A stretch of 64,000 nucleotides of DNA from Bog-756 sp963845485 (GCA_963845485.1 CAWJSI010000014.1:62001-126000), one strand, 5' to 3'. Positions 8,451 through 18,001 are shown, numbered from the stretch's first letter. Notes: a model not told the origin generated them from the letters alone. Program-made: numbers and translations.

Positions 8451-8490
8451 AGTGAACGTGGGGCAAACCTGCGGTGAACTCAGCACGAAC
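8451..8490 (-). promoter_or_regulatory. PHO box: four 11-base direct-repeat units upstream of pstS
   Basis: Read on the minus strand, the order towards pstS is GTTCGTG (8490-8484), GTTCACC (8479-8473), GTTTGCC (8468-8462) and GTTCACT (8457-8451). Each heptamer is separated by exactly 4 bases, giving four direct-repeat units in perfect 11-base register. A further GTTCATC lies 21 bases upstream of the first (8511-8505). This is the arrangement bound by PhoP in Streptomyces and relatives. It sits about 100-140 bases before the pstS start in an otherwise gene-free 8349-8569 gap. Confidence 0.8.
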
Positions 8491-8569
8491 ACTCCGTACT
8501 CTTGGATGAACTGGGAAATCGGCCCGTGCCCAGAGGGGTCGCCCGGCCACCTTGGGCGCGGACTGTGCC

Positions 8570-10390
8570 TCACGGTGCGACGGTGCCCACGTCTCCTTCG
8601 TGCTGGTGGCGCAGGACCCGGAGGAGCTCCTCGTAGGGACCGAGCACGTAGGCCTGGTCCCCGGGGGCGAAGCGGGTGTCCCGTCGGGGCGGGTGCTCGA
8701 GGCGCCCCCCGTCGGCGGCCCGGCTGAGGGCGATGACGCGGGTCTGAGCGGGCAGGTCCACCATGGCCAGTCCGTCGAGTCCCCGGCCCGGGGCCACGGT
8801 GAGCCGTCCCACGAGGAAGGCCTGCTCAGCCACGTCGAAGGAGCCGAGGATGTCGAGACCGAGGGCGGCTCCGACGAAGCGGGGGGCGGCGATGGCCGAG
8901 GTCGACCGCACGTGCCGGAAGTCGAAGTGGTGCTCGACGGTGTGACCCAGCTCCCGGTCGAAGACCCGCAGGACCACGGGGACGTTGAGCCAACGCTCCC
9001 CGAGGTAGTCGCGGACGGCGAGCCCGGTCTCGATGTTGGTGAGGTCGTCACTGGTGAGCACGGCCACGGCCGCCGCCGAGTGCACGTTGGCGTCCTCCAG
9101 GGTCTGGCGCTGGGTGGAGTCGGCGATGAGCACGGGGGCGCCGAGGGCACGGGCCTGGTTGAGGAAGCGGTTGTTCTCGCTGCGCTCGACCACCACCACC
9201 TCGCGTCCCTCTTTGTGGAGACCCTCGAGCACCCGGATGCCCACCGAGCCGAGCCCGATCACCACCACATGGCCCTCCAGGCCGACCAGCTGCTGACGTC
9301 CCAGGGACTGCTCGATCCGCCACGACACGAGCACGTTGGTGATGAGGGCGAAGACCGTGGTCAACAAGGTGGCGCCCCCGGCGATCAGCAGGATCCCGAA
9401 GATCTCGACGCCCGTCGACTGGGCGGCGAAGGAGAAGTCGCCGTAGCCGACCGTCGAGATGGTCTCCACGGTGAAGTACAGGGCGGTCAGGGTGGTCATG
9501 TGACCGCCGTTGGGCGTCCGGTAGAAGAGGCGGAGGACGACGGTGGACACGACGATGAGTGTCGATGCGGCGACGATGGCGAAACGGAGTGCACTGTTGT
9601 CGTCCGAGGCCAGCTGCGACCTGATCCGCGCCAGCAGTCCGGCCCCGACCCGGTGATGGTGCACCCGGAGCCCCGAGCCGTCGTCGCCCGCCTTCGCCGG
9701 CAGGAGGTCGGCCTCCTCCAACTCTTCGGGTGTGCCCAGCACCGTGACCTTGTCCCCCACGTGGACCTGGTAGTCCCGGCCCGGACAGGCGACGGTCGGT
9801 GTGCCGTCGGCCGGCACCACGGCGATGGGGGCGAGAGCCCCGAACAGGGCCCGGAGGGTGGCGAACCGGGCCACCTCGACCTCCGAGGTCATGAACTGGG
9901 CCCCGCCGAATTCGATCTGGTAGGAGTCGCTGCCGAGACAGGCCTCGACGATCGACGGAGCGGCCAGGGAGGCCACATCGAGGACGGTCCCGGGGCCGGT
10001 CACGCCCCCGACGGCCGCACCGACGGCGGCGTTGGCCAACTGCACCACCACCCGGATGTCGGGGCGCCGTTCGCTCACGAGTAGGGCCGTCTCCAGGGTC
10101 TGCACCTCGGTGCGTTCGGCACACACGACGGCCCGGGCCCCGGCCAGGCCAGCGCGGTCGAGGAAGCCACCCAGTCGGGGGCTTCCGACGATGAAGGGGA
10201 TCTCCCAGGCCTCGACGATCCGAACGAGGCGGGGATCGGGGTCCTCGTCCACCACCACCACCGGGACCCCCGCCTGGTGGAGCTGTTCGACCATGCGCAG
10301 GCCCACCCCCTGGAGCCCGCACACGATGACGTGGCCCTCCCAATCAGCCACCGGCGCTGCATCCATCCCCGTATGGTGCCTCAGCAGCAT
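8570..10390 (-). CDS. potassium channel with RCK (TrkA) modules on both sides of the pore
   Basis: Membrane protein that should conduct K+ under control of cytoplasmic ligand-binding domains. From the ATG at 10390 (606 residues) the order is: an RCK/TrkA-N Rossmann module (GHVIVCGLQGVGLR) followed by a TrkA-C-like segment; a two-helix pore with the selectivity filter TVGYGD; a second Rossmann module (GHVVVIGLGSVGIR); and a second TrkA-C domain to the end. The start is uncertain: an in-frame GTG at 10477 adds 29 unlikely Pro/Cys-rich residues, and an ATG 8 codons downstream (about 10366) is also possible. MthK-type channels normally have RCK only after the pore. It is transcribed divergently from lon. 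Confidence 0.85.
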   Translation of the reverse strand: MLLRHHTGMDAAPVADWEGHVIVCGLQGVGLRMVEQLHQAGVPVVVVDEDPDPRLVRIVEAWEIPFIVGSPRLGGFLDRAGLAGARAVVCAERTEVQTLETALLVSERRPDIRVVVQLANAAVGAAVGGVTGPGTVLDVASLAAPSIVEACLGSDSYQIEFGGAQFMTSEVEVARFATLRALFGALAPIAVVPADGTPTVACPGRDYQVHVGDKVTVLGTPEELEEADLLPAKAGDDGSGLRVHHHRVGAGLLARIRSQLASDDNSALRFAIVAASTLIVVSTVVLRLFYRTPNGGHMTTLTALYFTVETISTVGYGDFSFAAQSTGVEIFGILLIAGGATLLTTVFALITNVLVSWRIEQSLGRQQLVGLEGHVVVIGLGSVGIRVLEGLHKEGREVVVVERSENNRFLNQARALGAPVLIADSTQRQTLEDANVHSAAAVAVLTSDDLTNIETGLAVRDYLGERWLNVPVVLRVFDRELGHTVEHHFDFRHVRSTSAIAAPRFVGAALGLDILGSFDVAEQAFLVGRLTVAPGRGLDGLAMVDLPAQTRVIALSRAADGGRLEHPPRRDTRFAPGDQAYVLGPYEELLRVLRHQHEGDVGTVAP

Positions 10391-10533
10391 TTCTTCCGGA
10401 TTGCCGCAGTGTTTCGGGAAAAAGCACGACCCGGGGAGCCGAACGGAGCCCCAGGCCACGGGCCCAGGGGAATACACGTTCGCCTCGTCTGTTTACCTCT
10501 CCGATGCCTTTGCCGGCGACACCTGGAGGAACG

Positions 10534-12960
10534 ATGGAAGACACGACAGACCAGACGACAGACGACAGCACCGAAACGGCGGCCGGGACCGACCGGTCGG
10601 CCACCACGCAGAACCTGCCCCTTCTGCCCCTGACCTCAGGGGTGGTGCTTCCGGGCATGGTCTTCACCATGGCCCTCGAGTCCGAGGAGGCGAAGGCCGC
10701 GGCCGAAGCGGCCGAGGCGGCCGGCGGCCACTTCGTGATCGTCCCGTTCATCGACGGGCGCTACTCCTCGGTCGGCGTCGTCGCCGAGGTGATGGAGAAG
10801 GGCGACCTGCCCGGCGGCATGCCCGCCGTGGCCGTGCGCGGCGTGGAGCGGGCCCGGCTGGGCACTGCGGTCCCCGGCACGGGACGGGCCCTGTGGGTCG
10901 AAGTCGAGATCCTGGCTGACGACGACGGCTCCGAAGAGGCCGCCGAACTGGCCCGGGAGTACCGGGCCGTGGTGGAGAACATCCTGGTGAGCCGCGGGGC
11001 CGGTCGACTGGCCGAGCGGCTGGGCGACGTCACCGATCCGGGTCGGGTGGCCGACATGGCCGGGTACTCGCCCGACCTGTCCCTGGCCCAGAAGGTGGAG
11101 GTCTTGGAGACCCTGGACGTGGTGGCCCGGCTGCGCCTCGTCATCGCCTGGTCCCGTGAGGTCCTGGCCGACCTGACCCTGCGCGAGCGGATCAAGACCG
11201 ATGTCGAAGAGGGCATGGAAAAGACGCAGCGTGAGTTCCTGCTGCGCCGCCAGCTCGAGTCGATCAAAAAGGAGCTGGGCCAGATGGGGTCGGGGGCCGA
11301 GGACGAGCCCGACGACTACCGGACCAAGGCCGAGGAGCGCGAGCTGCCCGAGGGAGTCCGCAAGGCTGTCGACCGCGAGATTGACAAGCTCGAGCGGATG
11401 AGCGAGCAGAACCCCGAACACGGTTGGATCCGCACGTGGCTCGACACCGTCTTCGAGCTGCCCTGGGGCGAGCAGTCCGAGGACCGGCTCGACGTGGTGG
11501 AGGCGGCGCGCATCCTGAACGAGGACCACGACGGTCTGGACGACGTGAAGGACCGCATCCTCGAGCACCTGGCCGTGCGCAAGCTGCAGGCCGAGCGGGG
11601 CCTGGCCCCGGTGTCGGGCCGGGGTGCGGGCGCCATCTTGGCCCTGGTCGGGCCGCCCGGGGTCGGCAAGACCTCGCTGGGCGAGTCGGTGGCCCGCGCC
11701 CTCGGGCGCTCGTTCGTCCGCGTGGCGCTCGGTGGCGTCCGAGACGAAGCCGAGATCAGGGGCCACCGCCGCACCTACGTGGGCGCGCAACCGGGACGGC
11801 TGGTCCGTGCCCTGCGGGAGGCCGGCACCATGAACCCGGTCATCCTGCTCGACGAGGTGGACAAGTTGGGCGGGGACTACCGGGGTGACCCGTCCTCGGC
11901 CCTGCTCGAGGTGCTGGACCCGGCGCAGAACCACACGTTCCGTGACCACTACCTCGAGGTCGAGCTCGACCTGTCCAAGGTGCTGTTCATCGCCACCGCC
12001 AACATGATCGACACCATCCCCGGGCCCCTGCTCGACCGGATGGAGGTCATCCGCCTGGACGGCTACACCGAGGAGGAGAAGGTGGCCATCGCCCGCCATC
12101 ACCTGGTCGGGCGCCAGCTGGAGCGGGCCGCCCTCGGTGTCGACGAGGTGACCATCTCCGACGACGCCCTCCGCACCGTGGTGGGTGACTACACCCGTGA
12201 GGCCGGCGTGCGCACACTCGAGCGCGAGCTCGGACGCCTGCTGCGCAAGGTGGCGTCGCGCATCGCCTCCGGGGACGTGGAGACGCCGTTGGCCATCGAT
12301 ACCGACCAGGTGCGCGAGTGGCTGGGACGCCCCCACTTCTTCTTCGAGGCGGCCGACCGCACGGCCGTGCCCGGTGTGGCCACGGGGCTTGCCGTGACCG
12401 GCGCCGGAGGCGATGTGCTCTACGTCGAGGCCTCGATGATGGACGGTCCCGAGGGGCTGACCCTCACCGGCCAACTGGGCGACGTCATGAAGGAGTCGGC
12501 AGAGATCGCCCTCTCCTACGTGCGCTCCCACACCGAGCAGTTGGGGATCGACCCCGGCATCTTCGCCGGCAAGCGGTTCCACCTGCACGTCCCGGCGGGC
12601 GCCATCCCGAAGGACGGCCCGTCGGCCGGGGTCACCATGACCACGGCCCTGGTCAGCCTGCTGCGGGACACCCCGGTGGACTCCAGGGTGGGCATGACCG
12701 GTGAGGTCACCCTGCAGGGTCGGGTGCTGCCCATCGGCGGCGTGCGCCAGAAGGTCCTGGCCGCCCACCGGGCCGGGTTGACCACGGTCATCCTGCCGGT
12801 CCGCAACGGCCCCGACCTCGAGGACGTGCCCGAGGCCGTGCGGGACGAGATGACGTTCCATCTCGCCACCGAGATCGGCGAGGTGCTCGACGCCGCCCTG
12901 GTCGGGACCCGGGAGGTCCAGACCGCCGGTGCCCCAGAGGGGCAACCGGTGGCGGCCTGA
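10534..12960 (+). CDS. lon: ATP-dependent protease Lon
   Basis: Cytoplasmic AAA+ serine protease that degrades misfolded and regulatory proteins. 808 residues: LON substrate-binding domain (LPLLPLTSGVVLPGM near the start), helical segment, AAA+ module with Walker A GPPGVGKTS and Walker B ILLDEVDK, sensor region, and a C-terminal protease domain with the catalytic Ser in PKDGPSAGVTM and Lys in GGVRQKVLAA. I chose ATG 10534 because TGGAGGAACG precedes it; an upstream in-frame ATG at 10504 has no ribosome binding site. A small hairpin at 12987-13002 follows the stop. Confidence 0.97.
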   Translation: MEDTTDQTTDDSTETAAGTDRSATTQNLPLLPLTSGVVLPGMVFTMALESEEAKAAAEAAEAAGGHFVIVPFIDGRYSSVGVVAEVMEKGDLPGGMPAVAVRGVERARLGTAVPGTGRALWVEVEILADDDGSEEAAELAREYRAVVENILVSRGAGRLAERLGDVTDPGRVADMAGYSPDLSLAQKVEVLETLDVVARLRLVIAWSREVLADLTLRERIKTDVEEGMEKTQREFLLRRQLESIKKELGQMGSGAEDEPDDYRTKAEERELPEGVRKAVDREIDKLERMSEQNPEHGWIRTWLDTVFELPWGEQSEDRLDVVEAARILNEDHDGLDDVKDRILEHLAVRKLQAERGLAPVSGRGAGAILALVGPPGVGKTSLGESVARALGRSFVRVALGGVRDEAEIRGHRRTYVGAQPGRLVRALREAGTMNPVILLDEVDKLGGDYRGDPSSALLEVLDPAQNHTFRDHYLEVELDLSKVLFIATANMIDTIPGPLLDRMEVIRLDGYTEEEKVAIARHHLVGRQLERAALGVDEVTISDDALRTVVGDYTREAGVRTLERELGRLLRKVASRIASGDVETPLAIDTDQVREWLGRPHFFFEAADRTAVPGVATGLAVTGAGGDVLYVEASMMDGPEGLTLTGQLGDVMKESAEIALSYVRSHTEQLGIDPGIFAGKRFHLHVPAGAIPKDGPSAGVTMTTALVSLLRDTPVDSRVGMTGEVTLQGRVLPIGGVRQKVLAAHRAGLTTVILPVRNGPDLEDVPEAVRDEMTFHLATEIGEVLDAALVGTREVQTAGAPEGQPVAA

Positions 12961-13001
12961 CCGCCGACGGGGCACAGGCCGAACCGGTCACCACTCGGTG
13001 A

Positions 13002-13919
13002 CTAGGTGGTCAGATAGGCATCCAGGATGGCGGCCAGCTCGACGGGCTGGTCGCCCTGGATGCTGTGGCCGGCGTCGTTCACGGTGATGACGTCGTCGTC
13101 GGGGCGCCGACGGCGGAACTCGGCCTCGTCGGCGTCGTCCACCACCGGGGAGAGCGCGCCCCGCACCAACAGGACGGGAACCCCGATGGCCTGAAGGTCG
13201 TCCCAGAGGGGTCCGAAGTCGACCGAGCCCACGTGCATGCCGCTCGAACCGGCCGGCCGGCCCAGTTGATGCCGCCAGGTCCAGGTCCCGTCGTCCCGCT
13301 GGACGGAGTTGTGCAGCACCCCCCGTCGCAGCGACGACTCGGACCGGGTCGGATTGAACTGGATGGTGCGCTCGAGGATCTCGTCGAACGAGGCAAAGGA
13401 CTCCGGGCCGGCCAGGAAGGCGGCGATATCCGAACTCTTCTCCCGCGTCACCCCCGGGGTGATGTCGATGAGGGCCAGCTTGGCCACGAGGGTGGGGTGG
13501 GCGCGGGCCAGCGCGATCGAGGTGGCCCCACCGAGCGACATCCCGACCACCATCTGTGCGGTCGGGGCCAACTGCTCGATGACCGCAGCCACGTCGTCGG
13601 CCATGGCCCGGGGATTGAGCACGGCGTCGTCGCCGGGCCAATCGGAGTGGCCGTGCCCGGGCAGGTCGACGGCCACCAGCGGCCGTCCGAGGGCCAGGGC
13701 CACGGTGTCCCAGGTGTGGGCGTTCTGCCCCCCACCGTGGATGAAGACCACCTCAGCGGGCTCGGATCCCCACATGAGAGCGCTCACCTTCCGTCCCGGG
13801 GCCACCTCCACGAACTCGCGCCGCACCGTGGGGGGACCGGTCCACGGCAGGCCGGCCTCGCTGGCGTTCTCCTCGAAGAGGGAGAACTCGTCGTAGTGGC
13901 CGGGGCCGGTGTTGCTCAC
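13002..13919 (-). CDS. alpha/beta hydrolase
   Basis: 305-residue serine hydrolase of unknown substrate. Oxyanion motif HGGGQNAHTW, strand VAVDLPGHGHSDW, nucleophile elbow GMSLGG, candidate acidic residue after VLLVRGALSPVVDD and catalytic His in NDAGHSIQGDQP. GTG 13919 overlaps the TGA of the upstream LLM oxidoreductase (GTGA), so the two are co-translated, suggesting they act on related compounds. The 3' end faces lon with a gap of about 40 bases. Confidence 0.9.
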   Translation of the reverse strand: MSNTGPGHYDEFSLFEENASEAGLPWTGPPTVRREFVEVAPGRKVSALMWGSEPAEVVFIHGGGQNAHTWDTVALALGRPLVAVDLPGHGHSDWPGDDAVLNPRAMADDVAAVIEQLAPTAQMVVGMSLGGATSIALARAHPTLVAKLALIDITPGVTREKSSDIAAFLAGPESFASFDEILERTIQFNPTRSESSLRRGVLHNSVQRDDGTWTWRHQLGRPAGSSGMHVGSVDFGPLWDDLQAIGVPVLLVRGALSPVVDDADEAEFRRRRPDDDVITVNDAGHSIQGDQPVELAAILDAYLTT

Positions 13920-14953
13920 CGGTCCGCCCCCCCGAGGCCCTCGGACTCGAGGTGTCCGAGGGCATCCACCAGCTCCCCGAGCGTCTCGTCGGCCATGAGA
14001 TACGGCGTGTAGAACCCGACCCGGTCGGCCCGCCCGTCGAACCGGCCGGCGATGTCGGCGGCCACCTCGGCCGGCGAGCCCACCGCGGCCAGTGCGGCGA
14101 GCATGGCGTCGTCGATCAAGGCCGGCATCTCGTCCCAGCGGCCCGATTTGGACAATCGGTTGAGCTCGGGTTGGAGCTCCTCCCATCCCTCGACGGCGAG
14201 GACGGGGCGGTAGGCGGGAGTGGAGGCATAAAAGGAGAGTAGCCAGCGTCCGGCGGTGCGGGCCGACTCCATCTCCTCCTCGGTCCTCCCGCAGCACACG
14301 ATGACCTCCCCGGTGACGGTGAGCTCGGACCGCTTCCGACCCGACCGGGCCAGCCCCTCGTCGATGGCCGGCACCGTGCGCTCGGCGAAGTGGGCGGCGG
14401 TGTTGAACGGCATGACGAGCAGACCGTCGGCCACCTCGGCGGCCAGCCGCACCATCTGGGGCCCGAGGCCACCGAGGGCGATGGCCGGCATGCCGAAGGG
14501 CAGCGGCCCGGGGTTGAACATCGGCGGCATGAGGGTGTGCGAGTAGAACTCGCCCCGGAAGTCGAGCCGCTCGCCCGTCTCCCAGGTGGCGAAGATGGCC
14601 CGGAGGGCCCCGACCAGCTCCCGCATCCGGGCGATGGGCCGGTCGAAAGAGGCGCCGTAGCGCTTCTCCACCTGGGCCCGGATCTGGGAGCCGAGCCCGA
14701 GGGTGAACCGGCCGCGGCTCAGGGCCTGGAGGTCGTAGGCCTGGTGGGCCAGCTGGACCGGGTTGCGGGGGAAGGCGATGGCCACGTTGGTGGCCAGCTC
14801 GAGGCGGGTGGTCGCCCCCGCCGCCAGCACCAGGGGGGTGAAGACGTCGTGGGGGCCCTCGAAGGTGAACGCCCCGTCCACCCCCAGCTCCTCCAGTCGT
14901 CTGGCGTGGTCGGGGGCGTCCTCTAAGCCCGAGAGCTGGGTGTCGATGCGCAT
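13916..14953 (-). CDS. LLM-class (probably F420-dependent) oxidoreductase
   Basis: 345-residue TIM-barrel oxidoreductase of the luciferase-like monooxygenase family. Visible landmarks are the N-terminal MRIDTQLSG strand, GVDGAFTFEGPHD, the RLELATNVAIAFPRNP segment, LSRGRFTLGLGSQIRAQVEKRYG and the IALGGLGPQMVRLAAEVADGL region. Actinobacteria use the deazaflavin F420 in most such enzymes; the motif pattern resembles the MSMEG_2256-like subgroup, but I cannot separate F420 from FMN use by eye. ATG 14953 is chosen over an upstream in-frame start because the family begins at this strand. It overlaps the hydrolase downstream by 4 bases and is divergent from the CoA-transferase gene. Confidence 0.9.
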   Translation of the reverse strand: MRIDTQLSGLEDAPDHARRLEELGVDGAFTFEGPHDVFTPLVLAAGATTRLELATNVAIAFPRNPVQLAHQAYDLQALSRGRFTLGLGSQIRAQVEKRYGASFDRPIARMRELVGALRAIFATWETGERLDFRGEFYSHTLMPPMFNPGPLPFGMPAIALGGLGPQMVRLAAEVADGLLVMPFNTAAHFAERTVPAIDEGLARSGRKRSELTVTGEVIVCCGRTEEEMESARTAGRWLLSFYASTPAYRPVLAVEGWEELQPELNRLSKSGRWDEMPALIDDAMLAALAAVGSPAEVAADIAGRFDGRADRVGFYTPYLMADETLGELVDALGHLESEGLGGADR

Positions 14954-15045
14954 GGGGCCATGTTCGCACCCGGGGGCCCGGGCCGCCCACCCGTGCCGGG
15001 ACCCGAGGTGGGCGGCCACGGTGGGCGGCGGTGACACACTGGGGC

Positions 15046-16350
15046 ATGCCGCCGATCCACTGCACGCCGGACGAGGCCGCCGCCCTCATCCGGACCCGGG
15101 ACACCATCGGGTTCGGGCTCGGTCCCGCCAATCCCGATGCCTTTTTCACCGCCCTCGGCGAGCGTCATGACTGGGAGGACCTCACCTTCGGCGGGGCCCT
15201 ACTCCTCGGCTACTACACCGTGCTCCTCCAGCCCGGGGTGTCCTACCGCAGCGGCTTCTTCGGCCCGGCTGAGCGGATGATGCTGGCCCAAGGGGCGAAC
15301 GTCGAGCTCGTCCCCGGAGGATTCCGCCAGTTCGCCCCCATCCTCCGACGCTTCGCGCCACGGGTCATGACCGCCCAGGCCGCGCCCCCCGGGCCCGACG
15401 GGACGGTGAACCTCTCCCTCCACCTCGGTGCCACCCTGGAGGAGTTGGAGATGGCCGGGGGCGATCCGGAGCGCCTCCTCGTGGTCGAGGTGAATCCCAA
15501 CCTGCCCCGGACCTGCTCGCTCGGCCCCGAGTTCAGGAACACCATCGACCTCGACCTGATCGACGTCCTGGTCGAGGCCGACGGTGCCCCCTACGCCCTG
15601 CCGGCCACGCCACCCGACGAGATCGACCAGGCCATCGCCGAGCTGGCCCGCACCTACGTGGCCGACGGCGCCACGCTGCAGATCGGCATCGGAGCCGTCC
15701 CCAACATGGTGGCGGCGCTACTGGCCGAAGGACCCGGTGGCGGCTACGGGGTCCACAGCGAGATGTTCACCGACGGCCTGATGAGCCTGCACCGGGCAGG
15801 CAAGGTGACCAACGACGCCAAGAGCGTGTTCAACGGGGTCTCCATCACCACCTTCGCCCTCGGCTCGTCCGAGCTCTACGCCTGGCTGGACGGCAACGAG
15901 GACGTGGCCTTCGTGCCCGTCCAGGTCGTCAACGACCCGACGGTCATCGCCCGCAACCACTCCTTTGTCTCCATCAACGGTGCCCTCAGCGTCGACCTCT
16001 ACGGCCAGGTGGTGGCCGACCACATCGACGGCCGTCAGATCTCGGGGGTGGGCGGCCACGAGGACTTCGTGGCCGGCGCCGAGATGCGGTTGGACGACCA
16101 CTCGCTCATCTGCCTGCGCTCGACCGCCGTGGCCAACGGCGTGACCCGGTCACGGATCGTCCCGGTGCTGCCCGAGGGCTCTGTCGTCTCCACCCCACGG
16201 CACCACACCGGTGTGGTCATCACCGAACACGGCCGGGCCGACCTGTCCGGTCTCACCGTCCGGGAGCGGGCCTCGGCCCTGGCCGAGATCGCCCACCCCG
16301 ACTTCCGTAACGAACTCCGCCAGGCGGCGGCCACCTTCGGGCGACACTGA
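15046..16350 (+). CDS. acetyl-CoA hydrolase / CoA-transferase family protein
   Basis: 434 residues from ATG 15046 (MPPIHCTPDEAAALI); a GTG 15 bases upstream is possible. It belongs to the Cat1/4-hydroxybutyrate CoA-transferase group: two-domain fold with the catalytic Glu in GVHSEMFTDGLM, the oxyanion-like ISGVGGHEDFVAGA loop, and the C-terminal VVITEHGRADLSGLTVRERA, a very conserved family ending. Such enzymes move CoA between acyl groups or hydrolyse acetyl-CoA; the acyl substrate cannot be read from sequence. The neighbouring hydrolases and LLM oxidoreductase suggest a carboxylic-acid catabolic role (inference). Confidence 0.92.
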   Translation: MPPIHCTPDEAAALIRTRDTIGFGLGPANPDAFFTALGERHDWEDLTFGGALLLGYYTVLLQPGVSYRSGFFGPAERMMLAQGANVELVPGGFRQFAPILRRFAPRVMTAQAAPPGPDGTVNLSLHLGATLEELEMAGGDPERLLVVEVNPNLPRTCSLGPEFRNTIDLDLIDVLVEADGAPYALPATPPDEIDQAIAELARTYVADGATLQIGIGAVPNMVAALLAEGPGGGYGVHSEMFTDGLMSLHRAGKVTNDAKSVFNGVSITTFALGSSELYAWLDGNEDVAFVPVQVVNDPTVIARNHSFVSINGALSVDLYGQVVADHIDGRQISGVGGHEDFVAGAEMRLDDHSLICLRSTAVANGVTRSRIVPVLPEGSVVSTPRHHTGVVITEHGRADLSGLTVRERASALAEIAHPDFRNELRQAAATFGRH

Positions 16351-16355
16351 CCCCG

Positions 16356-17171
16356 GTGACCGACCCCACGACCCGAGCGTCGATCACGCTGGCCACTTTC
16401 AACATCCACATGGGCGTAGACGGTTGGGGGCGCCCCTACGACCTCGCTCGCCACTGCCGCCACCTCGACCCCGACGTCCTCGTGCTCCAGGAGAACTGGG
16501 TCCCCGACGACGGCGAACCGAGTACGGCCGGGCGCATCGCCGGCGCCCTCGGGATGGAGGTGCTCTCCGAGGTGGACCTCTCCCACGGGCGGCTCCACGG
16601 CCCCCACCCCGGGGCCGACGACCGCTGGGGTCCACGGCTCGTCTTTGCCCCGAAGGCCCTCCGACTCGACGGCGAGCGCTGGACGTCGACCAAGCAACGG
16701 CCACCGCGCCCGTCGGTCCGGGGCCAGTGGGGCATCGCCCTCCTCGCCCGGGTGCCACTGCGGGACGTCGAGGTCGTCTCCCTCGGACACCTGGGACGGG
16801 ATCCGGCCCGCCGGGCCGTCATCCGGGCCGTGGTCGATCTGGCCGGGGGCCCGCTCGTCATCCACGGGACCCACATGTCCCACATCACCCACGGGTCCCA
16901 CGCCCAGTACCGCCTCCTCGGCACCGAGCTCCCCGACCCGACGACGGCCGCGGTGCTCGTCGGGGACATGAACCTGTGGGGGCCGCCGGTGAGCTCGTAC
17001 GTCCGGGGGTGGCGCCGCGCCGTGACCGGTCGGACCTGGCCGGCGGTGCGGCCACACAGCCAACTCGACCATGTGATGGTCACGCCGAGGGTCCAGGTGA
17101 CCGACGCCCGCATCGGCGGGTTCGCCGGCTCCGACCACCGGCCGGTACTGGCCACGCTCTCGGTCACCTGA
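16356..17171 (+). CDS. endonuclease/exonuclease/phosphatase (EEP) family protein
   Basis: 271-residue metal-dependent hydrolase with the complete EEP active-site set in order: N in LATFNIH, E in VLVLQENW, H in IHGTHMSH, D and N in LVGDMNLWG, and the C-terminal QLDHV and SDHRPV. The substrate could be nucleic acid, a sphingolipid or an inositol-phosphate type ester; the sequence does not decide. The start is GTG 16356, five bases after the CoA-transferase stop, so it is likely co-transcribed with it. Confidence 0.88.
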   Translation: MTDPTTRASITLATFNIHMGVDGWGRPYDLARHCRHLDPDVLVLQENWVPDDGEPSTAGRIAGALGMEVLSEVDLSHGRLHGPHPGADDRWGPRLVFAPKALRLDGERWTSTKQRPPRPSVRGQWGIALLARVPLRDVEVVSLGHLGRDPARRAVIRAVVDLAGGPLVIHGTHMSHITHGSHAQYRLLGTELPDPTTAAVLVGDMNLWGPPVSSYVRGWRRAVTGRTWPAVRPHSQLDHVMVTPRVQVTDARIGGFAGSDHRPVLATLSVT

Positions 17172-17212
17172 CGGACACGACACGGGACACCCCTCCCCGG
17201 TAGCGTTCGGCC

Positions 17213-18001
17213 ATGGCCGATCCCTTGAGTGCGTTCGAACGGTCCACCTTCTCCCACGGCGGTGAGACCCGGGTCGTCTATCGGACCGGGACGGGACCGG
17301 CCGTCGTCGTGATCAGTGAGATCCCCGGCATCACGCCCGACGTGGCCGGGTTCGCCGAGAAGGTGGCCGCCTCCGGGCTGACTGCGGTCATGCCCCACAT
17401 GTTCGGCGAGGACGGACGGGCTCCCACCCCCGGTTACATCGCCTCGTCCTTCGGGCGGGCCTGCGTGGCCAAGGAGTTCACGGTGCTCGCCCGGGGAAAG
17501 ACCAGCCCGGTCATCGGCTGGCTCCGGGCGCTCGCCGCCGACGTCCACGGGACGTGCGGCGGACCCGGCGTCGGCGTCGTCGGGATGTGCTTCACCGGCG
17601 GTTTCGCCCTCGGCATGATGGTGGACGACGTGGTCGTGGCCCCGGTCCTCAGCCAGCCCTCCCTGCCCATTCCGATCAGCCGGGCCAACCGGTACGACCT
17701 CGGGCTGTCGCCCGACGACGTCCGGGCCGTCGAGGCCAGGGCGGCGGGCGGGTGTCAGGTCCTCGGACTGCGCTTCACCGGTGACAAGGCCAGCCCCCAC
17801 GATCGCTTCGAGCACCTGACCGAGCTACTCGGCGACGCCTTCATCGGCGTGGAGATCGACTCGTCCCCCGGGAATCCCCACGGGCACAAGAAGGCCGCCC
17901 ACTCCGTACTCACCGGCGACCTCGACGACCGTCCCGGCACGCCGACCCGCCAGGCCCTGGACCAGGTCCTGGCATTCTTCACCGAGCGCCTGTTGGTGTG
18001 A
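17213..18001 (+). CDS. dienelactone hydrolase family protein
   Basis: 262 residues of the DLH branch of alpha/beta hydrolases. The catalytic Cys replaces Ser in the nucleophile elbow (GMCFTGG), the partner Glu is in SEIPGIT and a His lies in the C-terminal HGHKKAAHS region, as in the Cys-Asp-His arrangement of dienelactone hydrolase. Family members open dienelactones in aromatic catabolism but many have other substrates. ATG 17213 has only weak upstream purines. Its TGA overlaps the GTG of the next gene (GTGA). Confidence 0.9.
   Translation: MADPLSAFERSTFSHGGETRVVYRTGTGPAVVVISEIPGITPDVAGFAEKVAASGLTAVMPHMFGEDGRAPTPGYIASSFGRACVAKEFTVLARGKTSPVIGWLRALAADVHGTCGGPGVGVVGMCFTGGFALGMMVDDVVVAPVLSQPSLPIPISRANRYDLGLSPDDVRAVEARAAGGCQVLGLRFTGDKASPHDRFEHLTELLGDAFIGVEIDSSPGNPHGHKKAAHSVLTGDLDDRPGTPTRQALDQVLAFFTERLLV

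Noticed and set aside
10636..12975. A 779-codon open frame on the minus strand
   Set aside because: It is the antisense shadow of lon, which has full Lon domains; long reverse frames are common in GC-rich DNA.
12987..13002. GTCACC-ACTC-GGTGAC hairpin after lon
   Set aside because: Only a 6-base stem with no T-run; too weak to call a terminator in GC-rich DNA.
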